Below, piece by piece: positions 17,828 through 25,768 of a stretch of DNA of 52,486 nt. The stretch lies in IMG/VR virus record IMGVR_UViG_3300033979_000594, positions 1-52,486 of that record; one strand, written 5' to 3'. The notes below the pieces were generated by a model, which ran no database searches, was not told the origin of the DNA, and was given only the letters and a program-made list of their open reading frames with translations. Position numbers and translations under genes: made by a program. Source of the stretch: a virus. The first letter of the stretch is position 1. The number at the start of each line of letters is the position of its first letter.

Positions 17828-18178
17828 ATGAAAGCTGTTAGAAAGATTTGGACCAAAAAGGGACTAGCTAAATTAGGTGGCATAGTCCGCAGATCCCGCG
17901 AAGCCAGGCAACTGACCTTAAGGGAACTTGCTGACTTGAGTTCTACTGAAGGTAATTCGGTTCACTTTAAAACCATTAGCTGCATTGAAAACTCCTCTGT
18001 AATGCCCAACTTTAATACCCTTGAAGCGATCGCATCATCAGGACTAATTTTTGATGATAAAGGCAAGACTTTAGATATTTATGACTTCATTGATATTGCA
18101 TCTGAGACTGACAGTAGTACAGATGAAGCTACAGATATTTACGCAGACTTACCCCTTTTGAACAATATTGAGAATTAA
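17828..18178 (+). CDS. XRE-family helix-turn-helix regulator, 116 aa
   Basis: The ATG at 17828 is chosen because it follows the operator dyad; an in-frame ATG 27 bases upstream would place the dyad inside the gene. The HTH region spans about residues 15-65 (LGGIVRRSREARQLTLRELA followed by a SCIENSSVMPNFNTLEAIA segment), the classical Cro/CI fold with an S-x-I-E-N motif. The C-terminal 40 residues are acidic. It probably binds the two dyads flanking its promoter. Confidence 0.75.
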   Translation: MKAVRKIWTKKGLAKLGGIVRRSREARQLTLRELADLSSTEGNSVHFKTISCIENSSVMPNFNTLEAIASSGLIFDDKGKTLDIYDFIDIASETDSSTDEATDIYADLPLLNNIEN

Positions 18179-18181
18179 AGT

Positions 18182-18547
18182 ATGAAAGCAGGAAGATTAA
18201 TCAAGTCTATATGTAGCCGGGCTTCTAGTATGAATCAGGCTGCTAAAAAATCTAAAGTCTCTCAAGGGACTTTGAGTGAGTGGCAAGCGGATAAAGTGTC
18301 GCCTGGACTAGAGAAATACGTAGATTTGTGTTTGGCTATGGGTTGCCGTCCCGGTTTTGAATTGGATCAATATTTGGGTTTGGGCGGGGCAAAACCAAAA
18401 ACGGCAGAAGATGTTTTAGGCGTAGCGTTGGGACTACCACCCATAGAACAGCAACGCTTAATCTCTTTAATTACTGCTAAGTATGTTGAATATTTAAGCG
18501 GTGAATTGAAAGATGACATGATAGAATTAGCAGACATCAATAATTAA
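18182..18547 (+). CDS. Helix-turn-helix protein, 121 aa
   Basis: The segment MNQAAKKSKVSQGTLSEWQ followed by PGLEKYVDLCLAMGC gives a Cro/CI-type HTH at residues about 17-55, with the recognition helix SQGTLSEWQA. A second helical segment (PPIEQQRLISLITAKY) probably mediates dimerisation. It is separated from the upstream regulator by 3 bp and so is co-transcribed. It may act together with the upstream XRE protein. Confidence 0.65.
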   Translation: MKAGRLIKSICSRASSMNQAAKKSKVSQGTLSEWQADKVSPGLEKYVDLCLAMGCRPGFELDQYLGLGGAKPKTAEDVLGVALGLPPIEQQRLISLITAKYVEYLSGELKDDMIELADINN

Positions 18548-18555
18548 AGGAAATT

Positions 18556-18762
18556 ATGGCACGACCATCAGATTACGGTAAAAACAAAGTAAGAGTTACG
18601 CTTAGGCTTACTCCAACAGCTAGATGTGTATATCAGTGTTACGCAGACCATTTATGTATAGCCTTTGGTGAGCTAATTGAGAGAATTGTCCGAAACCCAG
18701 ACGTAGCAAGGGGTATGGCTGCTTTTCTGGAGACTGAAAAAAAAGTTTTGGAAAAGGCTTGA
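18556..18762 (+). CDS. RHH-like small DNA-binding protein, 68 aa
   Basis: An AAAGGAAATT ribosome binding site precedes ATG. MARPSDYGKNKVRVTLRLT is a basic arm with strand and the rest two helices, ending in the NPDVARGMAAF motif shared with the 73-aa protein at 12266-12487. It closes the three-gene regulator cluster downstream of the switch. Paralogy suggests both proteins regulate related sites. Confidence 0.6.
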   Translation: MARPSDYGKNKVRVTLRLTPTARCVYQCYADHLCIAFGELIERIVRNPDVARGMAAFLETEKKVLEKA

Positions 18763-18823
18763 CAATTTCATTCTATCCATACATAATGGAAATATAGAAA
18801 AACAAACGACGCGGGAGGGTGTG

Positions 18824-20086
18824 ATGGACTTAGTAAAAAGAAGACAGGTATTGATCAACTTAATCTCCCGCGTCGGGAGGGGTCAACAAAACATCTACCG
18901 CTGGGTAGATGAGTTGATGGAAATTGATGCTCAATTGGAGCATCAGGAACAGACAAAGGAGACAAAAATGTTCAAAATTAACGTTACAGAACTTCACCCT
19001 GAAATTCAAAAAAAATTAGCAGATGAATTAAATGGGGTGTTAAACGCCTCTGAACTAAAGGCTGTTATTATCACCAGCCTAAATCCAGAAGATTTAGACT
19101 GGTATAAATTAGAAATCGCCATCTATGGCAGTGTAGACACTGATTGTGACAGACTGCACCAGTGTCTTTCCTGGGGTGAAGATGACGAAGTAAAGAAAAA
19201 AATAATTAAAGAAGCAGTAATAATTACTGAAAAAAACACAGTAGCCGATGAATTACATCGGCTGAACTTAACTTTCGAGGATCTAAAAAATCCTGCTAAA
19301 TTAGGGTTGGCAGGGTTGATATCCGTGCCTTTTAAAGACAAAGATAAAAGCTATCACAACAAATTAAACCTCCCTCAAGAATGCCAGGGTCTTCCAGCAT
19401 TTTCAACAGGAAATACAAGAAGATCTCAAACATCAACTCATTCTACCAATCGAATGGGAGATTCGGTTAGTCACAAGACATGGGTAACAGAATATGAGTA
19501 CGTCATTGGCACGTATCTATATTGGTCAGATACCAATATAGAAGGGAAAATATTGTTCCCTTCTGAAGCCGAAATCTTGAAAAAAGAAGTTGATCATTTG
19601 GTAGATATAATTTTAAACAACGGGGTAAAAAACCTTTCGGAAGCACGGGAATTAAGTGCAAAAAGACTAGCAAAAATAGCGGACGAAAAAGCCGCTAAAC
19701 TGGCTATACCAAAACCCGAATGGGTTGAAAAGGAAATTACCAGCAACGGAAACGTTAATCGTTTCTGGATTGGTGATGATTACATCTACTCGTTCTGGTG
19801 GAATAGCCAGGACGGGACGGTGTGGCAACAATGTGAAGACCGTACCCGTGGTGAACGTACCCGCGAATCTAAATCTTTGGGTTCAAACCGGGATGTGGTT
19901 ATGAATCACATAAACAGCCTGTTAGCTGAACGCAAACGAGTAAGTGAACTGCTTGCTGCTCAAGAAGAGATTAAGCACCAGCAAGAAAAATTACACAAAG
20001 AGCAATATCAAGAGTACAAAGCTTTACAAAAGAGTAAAGGCGGCATTGTCAAGCCTTTTGAGAAGTGGGTGCAATCAGTAGCTTAG
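18824..20086 (+). CDS. Hypothetical protein with possible internal start, 420 aa
   Basis: GGGAGGGTGTG precedes the ATG at 18824. A second in-frame ATG at 18969 (MFKINVTELHPEI) has a better ribosome binding site, AAAGGAGAC, so a shorter form is also likely. The first 48 residues form a helix typical of small coiled-coil caps (QVLINLISRVGRGQQ). The middle is low in similarity; residues about 215-245 include a TWVTEYEYVIGTYLYW segment. The C-terminal 100 residues are helical and charged (EEIKHQQEKLHKEQYQEYK). No family recognised. Confidence 0.5.
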   Translation: MDLVKRRQVLINLISRVGRGQQNIYRWVDELMEIDAQLEHQEQTKETKMFKINVTELHPEIQKKLADELNGVLNASELKAVIITSLNPEDLDWYKLEIAIYGSVDTDCDRLHQCLSWGEDDEVKKKIIKEAVIITEKNTVADELHRLNLTFEDLKNPAKLGLAGLISVPFKDKDKSYHNKLNLPQECQGLPAFSTGNTRRSQTSTHSTNRMGDSVSHKTWVTEYEYVIGTYLYWSDTNIEGKILFPSEAEILKKEVDHLVDIILNNGVKNLSEARELSAKRLAKIADEKAAKLAIPKPEWVEKEITSNGNVNRFWIGDDYIYSFWWNSQDGTVWQQCEDRTRGERTRESKSLGSNRDVVMNHINSLLAERKRVSELLAAQEEIKHQQEKLHKEQYQEYKALQKSKGGIVKPFEKWVQSVA

Positions 20087-20148
20087 TCTACTACTTGACC
20101 TAAGCACGTCAGTAAACTGCTGTTGTAAATACTGAAGAGCAAAATAAA

Positions 20149-20466
20149 ATGGAAACAACAATGATAGTAGATGGATATACCTATCACCTGGTAGAGTATG
20201 CTTACGTAACAATAGGAGGAGACTTGGTTGGCTATTCCAAATCCCTTGACATTAAACTTGCTGGGGAAATTAAAGAAATACCTGACGATTGTGAGTGGCT
20301 GACACCACTCACTCCAGTTAAACGCGCCCCTCTGGGCGACATCTTCGTAATGGAAGATGGGGTGGATACTTATTCCAGACATTTCTTAGAGGAACAATTA
20401 AAAGAAGAAGAAGAAAGTCTCAAAAGGCGTAGGGTAAAGCCGGGCTGGCAACCTTTTACTTTTTAG
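20149..20466 (+). CDS. Hypothetical protein, 105 aa
   Basis: The protein begins METTMIVDGYTYHLVEYAYV. It is beta-rich in its first half, with a basic, charged C-terminal helix (EEQLKEEEESLKRRRVKPGW). It follows the 420-aa gene after a 62-bp gap. No motif allows a function to be assigned. Confidence 0.45.
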   Translation: METTMIVDGYTYHLVEYAYVTIGGDLVGYSKSLDIKLAGEIKEIPDDCEWLTPLTPVKRAPLGDIFVMEDGVDTYSRHFLEEQLKEEEESLKRRRVKPGWQPFTF

Positions 20467-20560
20467 CTTCAACCCACCTGATGATGGGCGGCTGGCTACC
20501 GTCCGAAACTACCACCCCGGTAGTAGTGGGAATCCTATTTACACCCCACAGGAGACAGAC

Positions 20561-20788
20561 ATGGACGTTAAAGAATTTATTATTGCTAATTGGAAAAGTG
20601 CTGAAGCACTTCGCACTTTATTGGGTGCTGATTTTTCCAAAAATGATGAATTTCACTTTGGTGAAGTTCCCACAGAACAAGCAAGACTTGAGGTGAAAAA
20701 CGGGAAAATCACCCGTGTCACTACATGGTCAGGTTTAAGCTGGTCAGCCAAATATGGCTACAGCAGTCCTGTTGTAGATGTCTTTTAG
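20561..20788 (+). CDS. Hypothetical protein, 75 aa
   Basis: An ACAGGAGACAGAC ribosome binding site precedes ATG. The sequence has a helix at residues 1-20, then GADFSKNDEFHFGEVP and a KNGKITRVTTWSG strand pair, a compact alpha/beta fold. It is preceded by a GC-rich palindrome (ACTACCACC / TAGTAGTG near 20508-20529) in its leader. It ends before a two-hairpin terminator region. Function unknown. Confidence 0.5.
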   Translation: MDVKEFIIANWKSAEALRTLLGADFSKNDEFHFGEVPTEQARLEVKNGKITRVTTWSGLSWSAKYGYSSPVVDVF

Positions 20789-20796
20789 TGTTATTT

Positions 20797-20857
20797 GCGG
20801 ATCATGAAAGATCCGCACTTAAAGCTTTCACAGTCCCCTTTTTAGGGGATATTTTTT
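20797..20857 (+). terminator. Two hairpins, the second an intrinsic terminator
   Basis: GCGGATC / GATCCGC (20797-20816) is followed by TCCCC / GGGGA (20834-20849) and a T run at 20852-20857. The pair resembles an attenuator preceding the 106-aa gene at 20874, whose ribosome binding site lies only a few bases further on. Confidence 0.65.
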
Positions 20858-20873
20858 ATACTTGGAGTAACAG

Positions 20874-21194
20874 ATGAAGGTTGGAGATAGTTTAATTTTT
20901 TTGGATATATCTTACAACAAAACAAGAGGTAAGATTTCTCAAGGAATTGTAGAGAAAGTAGGACGGACATACTTTTATGTTCGTGTTGATTATGATGTAA
21001 TAAAAGTTCAGATAGGGGATTTCCCTATTGTCGTCCAAGAGTACAATGCTGTATTATTTGATTCACAAGAATCATACAGCAACTACATTCAACACAAAGA
21101 TAATCTTAAAAAACTTCAAGTTGCAACCAGAAAACTTGATTTGCTCACACCGGATCAAATACGTCGCATTTTAGAAATAATAGAAGAGCAATGA
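20874..21194 (+). CDS. Hypothetical protein, 106 aa
   Basis: It starts MKVGDSLIFLDISYNKTRGK, an SH3-like GDxVxF strand, continues through beta strands to residue 55 and ends with a helix (TPDQIRRILEIIEEQ). Its stop overlaps the next start by 4 bp (ATGA at 21191-21194), fixing the true start of the methyltransferase that follows. A small accessory protein of the methyltransferase unit is a plausible but untested reading. Confidence 0.5.
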   Translation: MKVGDSLIFLDISYNKTRGKISQGIVEKVGRTYFYVRVDYDVIKVQIGDFPIVVQEYNAVLFDSQESYSNYIQHKDNLKKLQVATRKLDLLTPDQIRRILEIIEEQ

Positions 21195-21854
21195 ATCAAT
21201 TAACACTCTTTGAAGAGCAGCTTACTGTCAGTGATTTTACGAACGATGACTATGAAACACCTGACTAGATTAGCCAAAGCAATGGCTAATCTAGTCTTGC
21301 TTACAGACAGAGAAATCTTAGAACCATTTGCTGGTTCAGGTCAAATAGCTAAATACCTACCAGGCGATCGCTCAGTAGAATGTGTAGAAATCAAGTATTC
21401 CCGATTTTTGGAAGGGAAAGAAAAAGCCAAGTCAGCTACTTGGGTAAATGGCAACTTTTTTAGCGGTGTTTCTAAATGGGGATGTGACCTTATCATCTCA
21501 AACCCACCTTTTTCTTTGTGCGTTGAGGCGGTTGCTAAATCCTTGGAACTGCTCAATGATAGCCCCAATTCCCGTTTACTATTTTTAATGCCTTTGGATT
21601 GGAACTGCTCTCAAGGAAGAGCTAAAGCTTGGGAATCTTTGGATGCACATATCCATCATGTTTACCCTGTTGCTGACAGAGTGGATTACCTGAAAGACAG
21701 CATCCCTATGAGTAAGCAACAAAAATTCATTGGTGGTGTTCCACAATTTAAGAACGGAAAGCCAGTCATGAACAGTGGTCGTCAATGTTACGACGCTATC
21801 TTTGACATTCGTTTAGGCAAGCAGAACTCAGCACTAACATTAATTCACAAATAA
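21191..21854 (+). CDS. Adenine methyltransferase-like gene split by a +1 frameshift
   Basis: The coupled start at 21191 encodes 25 residues (MNQLTLFEEQLTV ... DDYETPD) and meets a TAG at 21266. DDYETP is the usual N-terminal motif of phage-type class I methyltransferases, which continues in the next frame as RLAKAMANLVLLTDREI, then motif I LEPFAGSGQIAKYLPG and catalytic DLIISNPPFS. The main domain is thus intact but separated from its start by a +1 shift. Either the gene is mutated, the shorter ORF starts internally (TTG 21210 or ATG 21252), or frameshifting is programmed. The QLTLF string at the N-terminus resembles a clamp-binding motif. Confidence 0.7.
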
Positions 21855-21869
21855 AAGGAAGATAAAACG

Positions 21870-22301
21870 ATGGACACCCTATTAATCAGCTTGCACCCTG
21901 TCCACTGCCAAAATATTCTCGCAGGGAACAAGACGATAGAGCTTAGGAAAAGAAGTCCAAGGAAAAGAAGTCCAAAAGCCATTAAGCCAGTTTTTTTCCC
22001 TGAATTTACTCAAATACTAATGTATGAAACCAAGCCCACAGCAGCAATTGTAGGAAAAGTGACACCTGTTGAGATATTGGAGCAAACCTGCACTGAGTGG
22101 CATAAGTTTACTAGTGAATTATGCCTTTCCATGTACGATATAGAAGAATATTTAGGCGGGAGATGTGGATATGGAATTAAGCTTAAAGACCCTCAAAAAA
22201 TTAATCTTGTAACATTACCCAAGATGAAAGAACTGGGAATCAACCCACCACAATGCTACAGATATCTAAGTGAGGAATTGGTTGAGCAACTACTCGCATA
22301 A
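21870..22301 (+). CDS. ASCH-domain-like protein, 143 aa
   Basis: The segment LISLHPVHCQNILAGNKTIELRKR matches the ASCH/PUA-like pattern (SIxPxxxxxIxxGxKxxExR), a fold that binds RNA or modified bases. A local duplication, KRSPRKRSPKA, sits just after it. The rest has strands and a helix (MYDIEEYLGG) consistent with a small barrel. It follows the methyltransferase after 15 bp, so it may recognise the same modification. It ends before a strong terminator. Confidence 0.6.
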   Translation: MDTLLISLHPVHCQNILAGNKTIELRKRSPRKRSPKAIKPVFFPEFTQILMYETKPTAAIVGKVTPVEILEQTCTEWHKFTSELCLSMYDIEEYLGGRCGYGIKLKDPQKINLVTLPKMKELGINPPQCYRYLSEELVEQLLA

Positions 22302-22343
22302 TGCTATACTATGGTATAGTAGTACCTACGAAACACTCATATA

Positions 22344-22382
22344 AGCGATTGCCTTTTCCGTTAGGCGATCGCTATTTTTTTT
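22344..22382 (+). terminator. Intrinsic terminator built on HIP1-like stem
   Basis: AGCGATTGCC / GGCGATCGCT (one mismatch) is followed by eight T. It ends the 17.8-22.3 kb rightward unit. Confidence 0.8.
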
Positions 22383-22643
22383 GATTGTGGAAACACCAAA
22401 ACCCTTGAAAATCAGGGCTTTAATTTTCTGGTTTCAATCGTGCCAATTGCCTGTCATTGGTTTAAATCTTTGTATAGCAATAAGTTCGCGCTATGGCTGT
22501 TAAAATTCCCAATAACTAACGGCATAATCCACTTACGATAGAATGAGCATCCGGCGCAATTGTCACCGGTTTAATTGAGTTATTTTGAAGGTAAAAACTT
22601 GGTTTTTTGTCACTGGCACGATTGCTTAAGGACAAAATTCTTG
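22383..22643. other. 260-bp noncoding region with large imperfect hairpin
   Basis: No ORF of note. An imperfect inverted repeat at about 22388-22435 (GAAACACCAAAA / TTTTCTGGTTTC with an inner CCCT/AGGG stem) could form a long hairpin. The rest (GC-balanced, CGCTATGGC and ACGGCATAATCC-type segments) looks more structured than spacer DNA. It could hold a small RNA or an attachment-type site. I cannot identify it. Confidence 0.35.
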
Positions 22644-22683
22644 AAAAAGAAAAAACCCTGTAGTTGATGTACAGGGTTTTGTT
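22644..22683. terminator. Bidirectional terminator, minus-strand operon end
   Basis: AAAACCCTGTA / TACAGGGTTTT is flanked by A-rich sequence on the left and T-rich on the right, so it can stop transcripts of either strand. It lies just below the stop of the 169-aa minus gene. Confidence 0.75.
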
Positions 22684-22693
22684 TTAGTATCAT

Positions 22694-23203
22694 TTAATTG
22701 AGAAGGTTTCTGATTCCTTGGGAATATCCTTTCCCTTCCCCAAGGTTTTTCAAAATTTTCCATTCCTCTTCTGACAATTTAATCTGACGAGAAGTACCGT
22801 CAATTTTTGGCTTATTGTTGTGGGAGTTGGGGTTTTTTCCTCTCCCATCAGGTACAGGGATTTTGACCTTTAGTGTTGTTTCACTAGTTCCATTACCAAA
22901 CGGTTTGTCGTAGTTGGGAGACTTCTTGACTTCCTTTTTTATCTTTATTCCCGTTGGTATATGAGTATACCAATCAGACTTTTTACAATGACTCCAAAGC
23001 TTACCGGGATTTTCGTAAGCTTCTATCATATAGATATCGTCAGCGATATCTATATCTCCTAAACCTGTCTCAATGACATCTGGGATATCATTGTAATTTC
23101 CAGAAGCTATGCTTTTAGCATGAGAATCTGAAAGTTTATTGTAGCTTGTGTAAGCGTAACAAGCTGTGTATTTAACGGTGCTATATTTCGTCACGCTTGT
23201 CAA
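22694..23203 (-). CDS. Hypothetical protein with RHH-like C-terminus, 169 aa
   Basis: TTG at 23203 or GTG at 23194 may be the start; either overlaps the upstream gene. The first 70 residues are polar (YTACYAYTSYNKLSDSHAKS) and the middle is a basic Pro/Lys/Asn-rich linker. The C-terminal segment RQIKLSEEEWKILKNLGEGK matches the small DNA-binding tail seen in cyanobacterial proteins (LSEEEWxILKxLGxG). It is co-transcribed with the 211-aa gene and followed by a terminator. DNA binding is inferred. Confidence 0.5.
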   Translation of the reverse strand: MTSVTKYSTVKYTACYAYTSYNKLSDSHAKSIASGNYNDIPDVIETGLGDIDIADDIYMIEAYENPGKLWSHCKKSDWYTHIPTGIKIKKEVKKSPNYDKPFGNGTSETTLKVKIPVPDGRGKNPNSHNNKPKIDGTSRQIKLSEEEWKILKNLGEGKGYSQGIRNLLN

Positions 23204-23816
23204 TCCATATTTTTGCTGATTTTTCAGTGAAAAACCAATCAGGGATTGGTTTTTGCTGTAATTTTAATTTGGCGATCGCTTTTTCCCTGATAGAAAAAGC
23301 CCAGTCGATTTGTTTGTCGCTGCCTTTTAATTCAGGAAGTGATTCAGCATCAGTTCCCACAACCAAAGAAGGAAGAGTATCAGATTGTTGAACAATCTGA
23401 CCATTTATAATTTTTAGCCATCCCTTTTCAATCTTGTGAGCGTATTGCCCAGCCGCTTCAACAAAGCGGTAAATTCCATCTGCTAGGTTATCAATTCTGA
23501 CTTTGACCACGTGCGATTTCTTTCTGTATGCCCGCTGCTGATTCTCATCGTCTATGGGAGTGCCATAATCGTTGTGCTGATAGCCCGATCCTTCTTGCAC
23601 TAAATAAGCATTAATGCCTTTGGAACGATTTGAATTAAGCTCAATATATTTTGGTTCTGTTTTTGGCTCTGTCTGTGTTGTCATCATTGCCTCTAATTTT
23701 GCTTCTAATACACACAGTCGGTCAACAAATGACTTTAAACCATTCTTTATAGCCTGCAAACAGGCTTGAATTTGATGCTTGATTGTACGGATCTTGAAAG
23801 AGATGGTTGTGGACAT
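23181..23816 (-). CDS. Hypothetical protein with N-terminal coiled coil, 211 aa
   Basis: Residues 1-45 form a helix with heptad-like hydrophobics (IKHQIQACLQAIKNGLKSFV, then RLCVLEAKLEAMM). A second ATG at residue 44/45 (MMTTQTEPKTEPKYIELN) could be an alternative start. The remainder is alpha/beta, with a YAHKIEKGWLKIINGQIV strand pair and a C-terminal KPIPDWFFTEKSAKIWIDKR segment. The downstream 169-aa gene overlaps its end. Function unknown. Confidence 0.45.
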   Translation of the reverse strand: MSTTISFKIRTIKHQIQACLQAIKNGLKSFVDRLCVLEAKLEAMMTTQTEPKTEPKYIELNSNRSKGINAYLVQEGSGYQHNDYGTPIDDENQQRAYRKKSHVVKVRIDNLADGIYRFVEAAGQYAHKIEKGWLKIINGQIVQQSDTLPSLVVGTDAESLPELKGSDKQIDWAFSIREKAIAKLKLQQKPIPDWFFTEKSAKIWIDKRDEI

Positions 23817-23922
23817 TTCTTTATCCCCTGTATTTGTTCATGTTTCTATAATAAGGGATAAAGAAAATAATGTCAATACGGAATTAATAAATTTATTTAA
23901 GACATGAAGCAGATAAGTAAAT

Positions 23923-23957
23923 ACAAAAATCCCCAATCCTTGATAGAAGAACTGGGG
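23923..23957 (-). terminator. Terminator after tmk
   Basis: On the minus strand, AAATCCCCAGTT and GATTGGGGATTT pair (about 10 bp) and lead into TTTTTG. It lies directly below the tmk stop. Confidence 0.75.
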
Positions 23958-23963
23958 ATTTAA

Positions 23964-24575
23964 CTAAACTAAGTATTGTTTTAGGTGGTGCTGTATGATT
24001 GCTTGTACGTCTTCTTTTTTTCTGTTCCCATCTACTTGGATGATTGGATGGCGCTTAAGTTTGTGCAAAAAGTTGTATGCTTTTTGGATACGTAAATGAA
24101 AGTTAATATCTTCTTTCTCAATTCTGTCTAAATTTCTGCGTGTGGCTTTTCGTCTTAGCCCTACTTCCACATCTACATTTATCCATACAGTCATTCCGGC
24201 TTTTAGCCCGTTAGTAGCTAAATTATTTAGCTCAAAAATAAAGCTTGGATCTATGTCCCTGCCATATCCTTGATAAGCAAATGTTGAGTCAATATAGCGA
24301 TCGCACAAAACATATTTTCCTTCCATTAAATTAGGCACTATTACTTCCTGGATGTGCTGCGCTCTATCAGCAAGATACAGAAATAATTCTGCAATTTTGT
24401 ACGGTGATTTATTCAGCAGTATTTCCCGTAAGTCTTTTCCTAATTCTGTCCCTCCTGGCTCACGGGTGGTTACGACAGGCAAGCCCAATCCTTGCATCCA
24501 CTCATAGCACAATTGTATTTGAGTGGTCTTCCCACACCCATCAGTTCCTTCAAAGACTATTAATTTGTTCTTCAT
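23964..24575 (-). CDS. tmk: Thymidylate kinase
   Basis: It phosphorylates dTMP to dTDP with ATP, feeding dTTP synthesis. The P-loop FEGTDGCGKTT is at the N-terminus, the DR(Y) nucleotide motif appears as CDRYIDSTFAYQGYGRD, TTREPGGTELG is the substrate-binding segment, and the LID region RRKATRRNLDRIEKE follows. ATG 24575 gives about 203 aa, normal for the family; the frame also allows 24596. It overlaps the upstream 157-aa gene, so is co-transcribed. A phage-borne copy would help supply nucleotides during replication. Confidence 0.93.
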   Translation of the reverse strand: MKNKLIVFEGTDGCGKTTQIQLCYEWMQGLGLPVVTTREPGGTELGKDLREILLNKSPYKIAELFLYLADRAQHIQEVIVPNLMEGKYVLCDRYIDSTFAYQGYGRDIDPSFIFELNNLATNGLKAGMTVWINVDVEVGLRRKATRRNLDRIEKEDINFHLRIQKAYNFLHKLKRHPIIQVDGNRKKEDVQAIIQHHLKQYLV

Positions 24576-25023
24576 TTGGTACATATTTTTTATCATAATC
24601 TTTGATTACTTGACAATATCTAAGCGCACTTTGAGGGCTATATTCATAGATACTTTTTGCTTGTTTAATTTGACCGGGTAGCATATCAGGGAACTGAATT
24701 AAAATGTCAAGTATTGGTAGCTTAACTTTCTCTTTTTTCAGCATCAAGCTAAGTCTTTTTTCAACATCTTCTCTGGTTCTTTTAAGCGCAATTCCGACTT
24801 GTGCAATGTGGCTGTTTTCAATTTCTTTCATTAAAGTTCTGTCTTCTTCAGTAGTCCATTTTCTTGGTGTAGTTAATTCTCTTTTTGGAACTACAATATT
24901 AATATGTCCTTCCACAATTCTTCTTCTGTAATACCGTACTTTCGATAATTCAATTCCCAGTATCTTGGCAGCTTTGGGGCATTTTTCACGAGCAATAATT
25001 TCTAATTGTTCTTTGCCGATCAT
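24550..25023 (-). CDS. Myb/SANT-like DNA-binding protein, 157 aa
   Basis: Residues about 50-95 (TPRKWTTEEDRTLMKEIENS followed by AQVGIALKRTREDVEKRL) fit a Myb/SANT-like three-helix domain with W and spaced hydrophobics. The N-terminal 30 residues contain a second HTH-like segment (AAKILGIELSKVRYYRRRI). Together they suggest a sequence-specific DNA-binding protein. It overlaps tmk by 26-47 bp depending on the tmk start, and follows the vMAP-type HTH gene by 5 bp. Confidence 0.6.
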   Translation of the reverse strand: MIGKEQLEIIAREKCPKAAKILGIELSKVRYYRRRIVEGHINIVVPKRELTTPRKWTTEEDRTLMKEIENSHIAQVGIALKRTREDVEKRLSLMLKKEKVKLPILDILIQFPDMLPGQIKQAKSIYEYSPQSALRYCQVIKDYDKKYVPNEEQINSL

Positions 25024-25028
25024 GATAG

Positions 25029-25592
25029 TTACTGATGTTCAATGTTTGTCTCGCTGTAGTAGCTATTGAGAATTTTAAATAGTTCTAATAGCGCGTCTCC
25101 TGATAATTGTTCTTGCCGACTTAAGTGTAAGATTGTCTTAAATGAATTGGTTTCTAGCTCACTTAAACTGAGGATAACTGGATATTGAGTCTTGAGGATT
25201 AAGACATTATTCTTAACATCAAATTTCCAGAATGTAGATACATTAATTAGTATTTCATTCTGATTGAATTTGAGGATGTCACGATTAAAAACGACTGCTT
25301 CTTTAATGTTGTGACAAACATTAAATGTGTTGTCTATTTCACCACCCATTACTGAATCCAAAACAGAAATTAAGTTTGAGCGGGTAACTTTAACTTTATG
25401 TTTTTGTCCTATCAATCCATAGAGTTCTCTGGATACAGACCCAACATAACCATCGTCGTAACTTAACTTTTCTGCTATTTCTATGTAAGTCTTTCCGTCG
25501 CAAAGAAGGCTCACGATGTCTCTCTCTATAGTGCTAAGAGATTTGTGTCGTATATTCTCAGAAAGGGCATTAATGTAATTGATATATTTCAT
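25029..25592 (-). CDS. HTH protein of vWA-MoxR-associated (vMAP) type, 187 aa
   Basis: The N-terminal region LSTIERDIVSLLCDGKTYIE followed by IAEKLSYDDGYVGSVSRELY and VKVTRSNLISVL matches the helix-turn-helix module common in cyanobacterial vMAP proteins (GKTYxEIAexLxYxxxYVxxVxxxLxxLL...VTxxNL). The rest, beta strands and a helical end, is not recognised. The usual partner domains are absent, so this is the HTH part alone with a novel C-terminus. It begins a three-gene leftward operon (HTH, Myb-like, tmk) opposite nblA. Confidence 0.6.
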   Translation of the reverse strand: MKYINYINALSENIRHKSLSTIERDIVSLLCDGKTYIEIAEKLSYDDGYVGSVSRELYGLIGQKHKVKVTRSNLISVLDSVMGGEIDNTFNVCHNIKEAVVFNRDILKFNQNEILINVSTFWKFDVKNNVLILKTQYPVILSLSELETNSFKTILHLSRQEQLSGDALLELFKILNSYYSETNIEHQ

Positions 25593-25713
25593 GATCAAAG
25601 TTGTTAAAAAAGCAACAAAAAAGAGGTTTTTGTTGCTAGTGGTGACAAACCTGTTAACTTTATTCGAGATTTTATTAGCTTAACTTTTATTTATTAAAAT
25701 GTCAATTATTCAA

Positions 25714-25742
25714 TTGGCAACAATAAAAATATCTGCAATAAT
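25714..25742 (+). promoter_or_regulatory. Predicted sigma-70-type promoter of nblA
   Basis: TTGGCA (25714-25719), 17 bp, AATAAT (25737-25742). The predicted start is near 25749, about 20 bp before the ATG, with AAGGA as the ribosome binding site. The spacing is consensus though the -10 box is imperfect. Confidence 0.55.
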
Positions 25743-25768
25743 AATTAGTAGTTTCAAGGATTAATATT

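Noticed and set aside
22302-22343. Possible tRNA-like or short repeat after the ASCH gene
   Set aside because: The TATAGTAGTACC-type palindrome is too short and no cloverleaf can be drawn.
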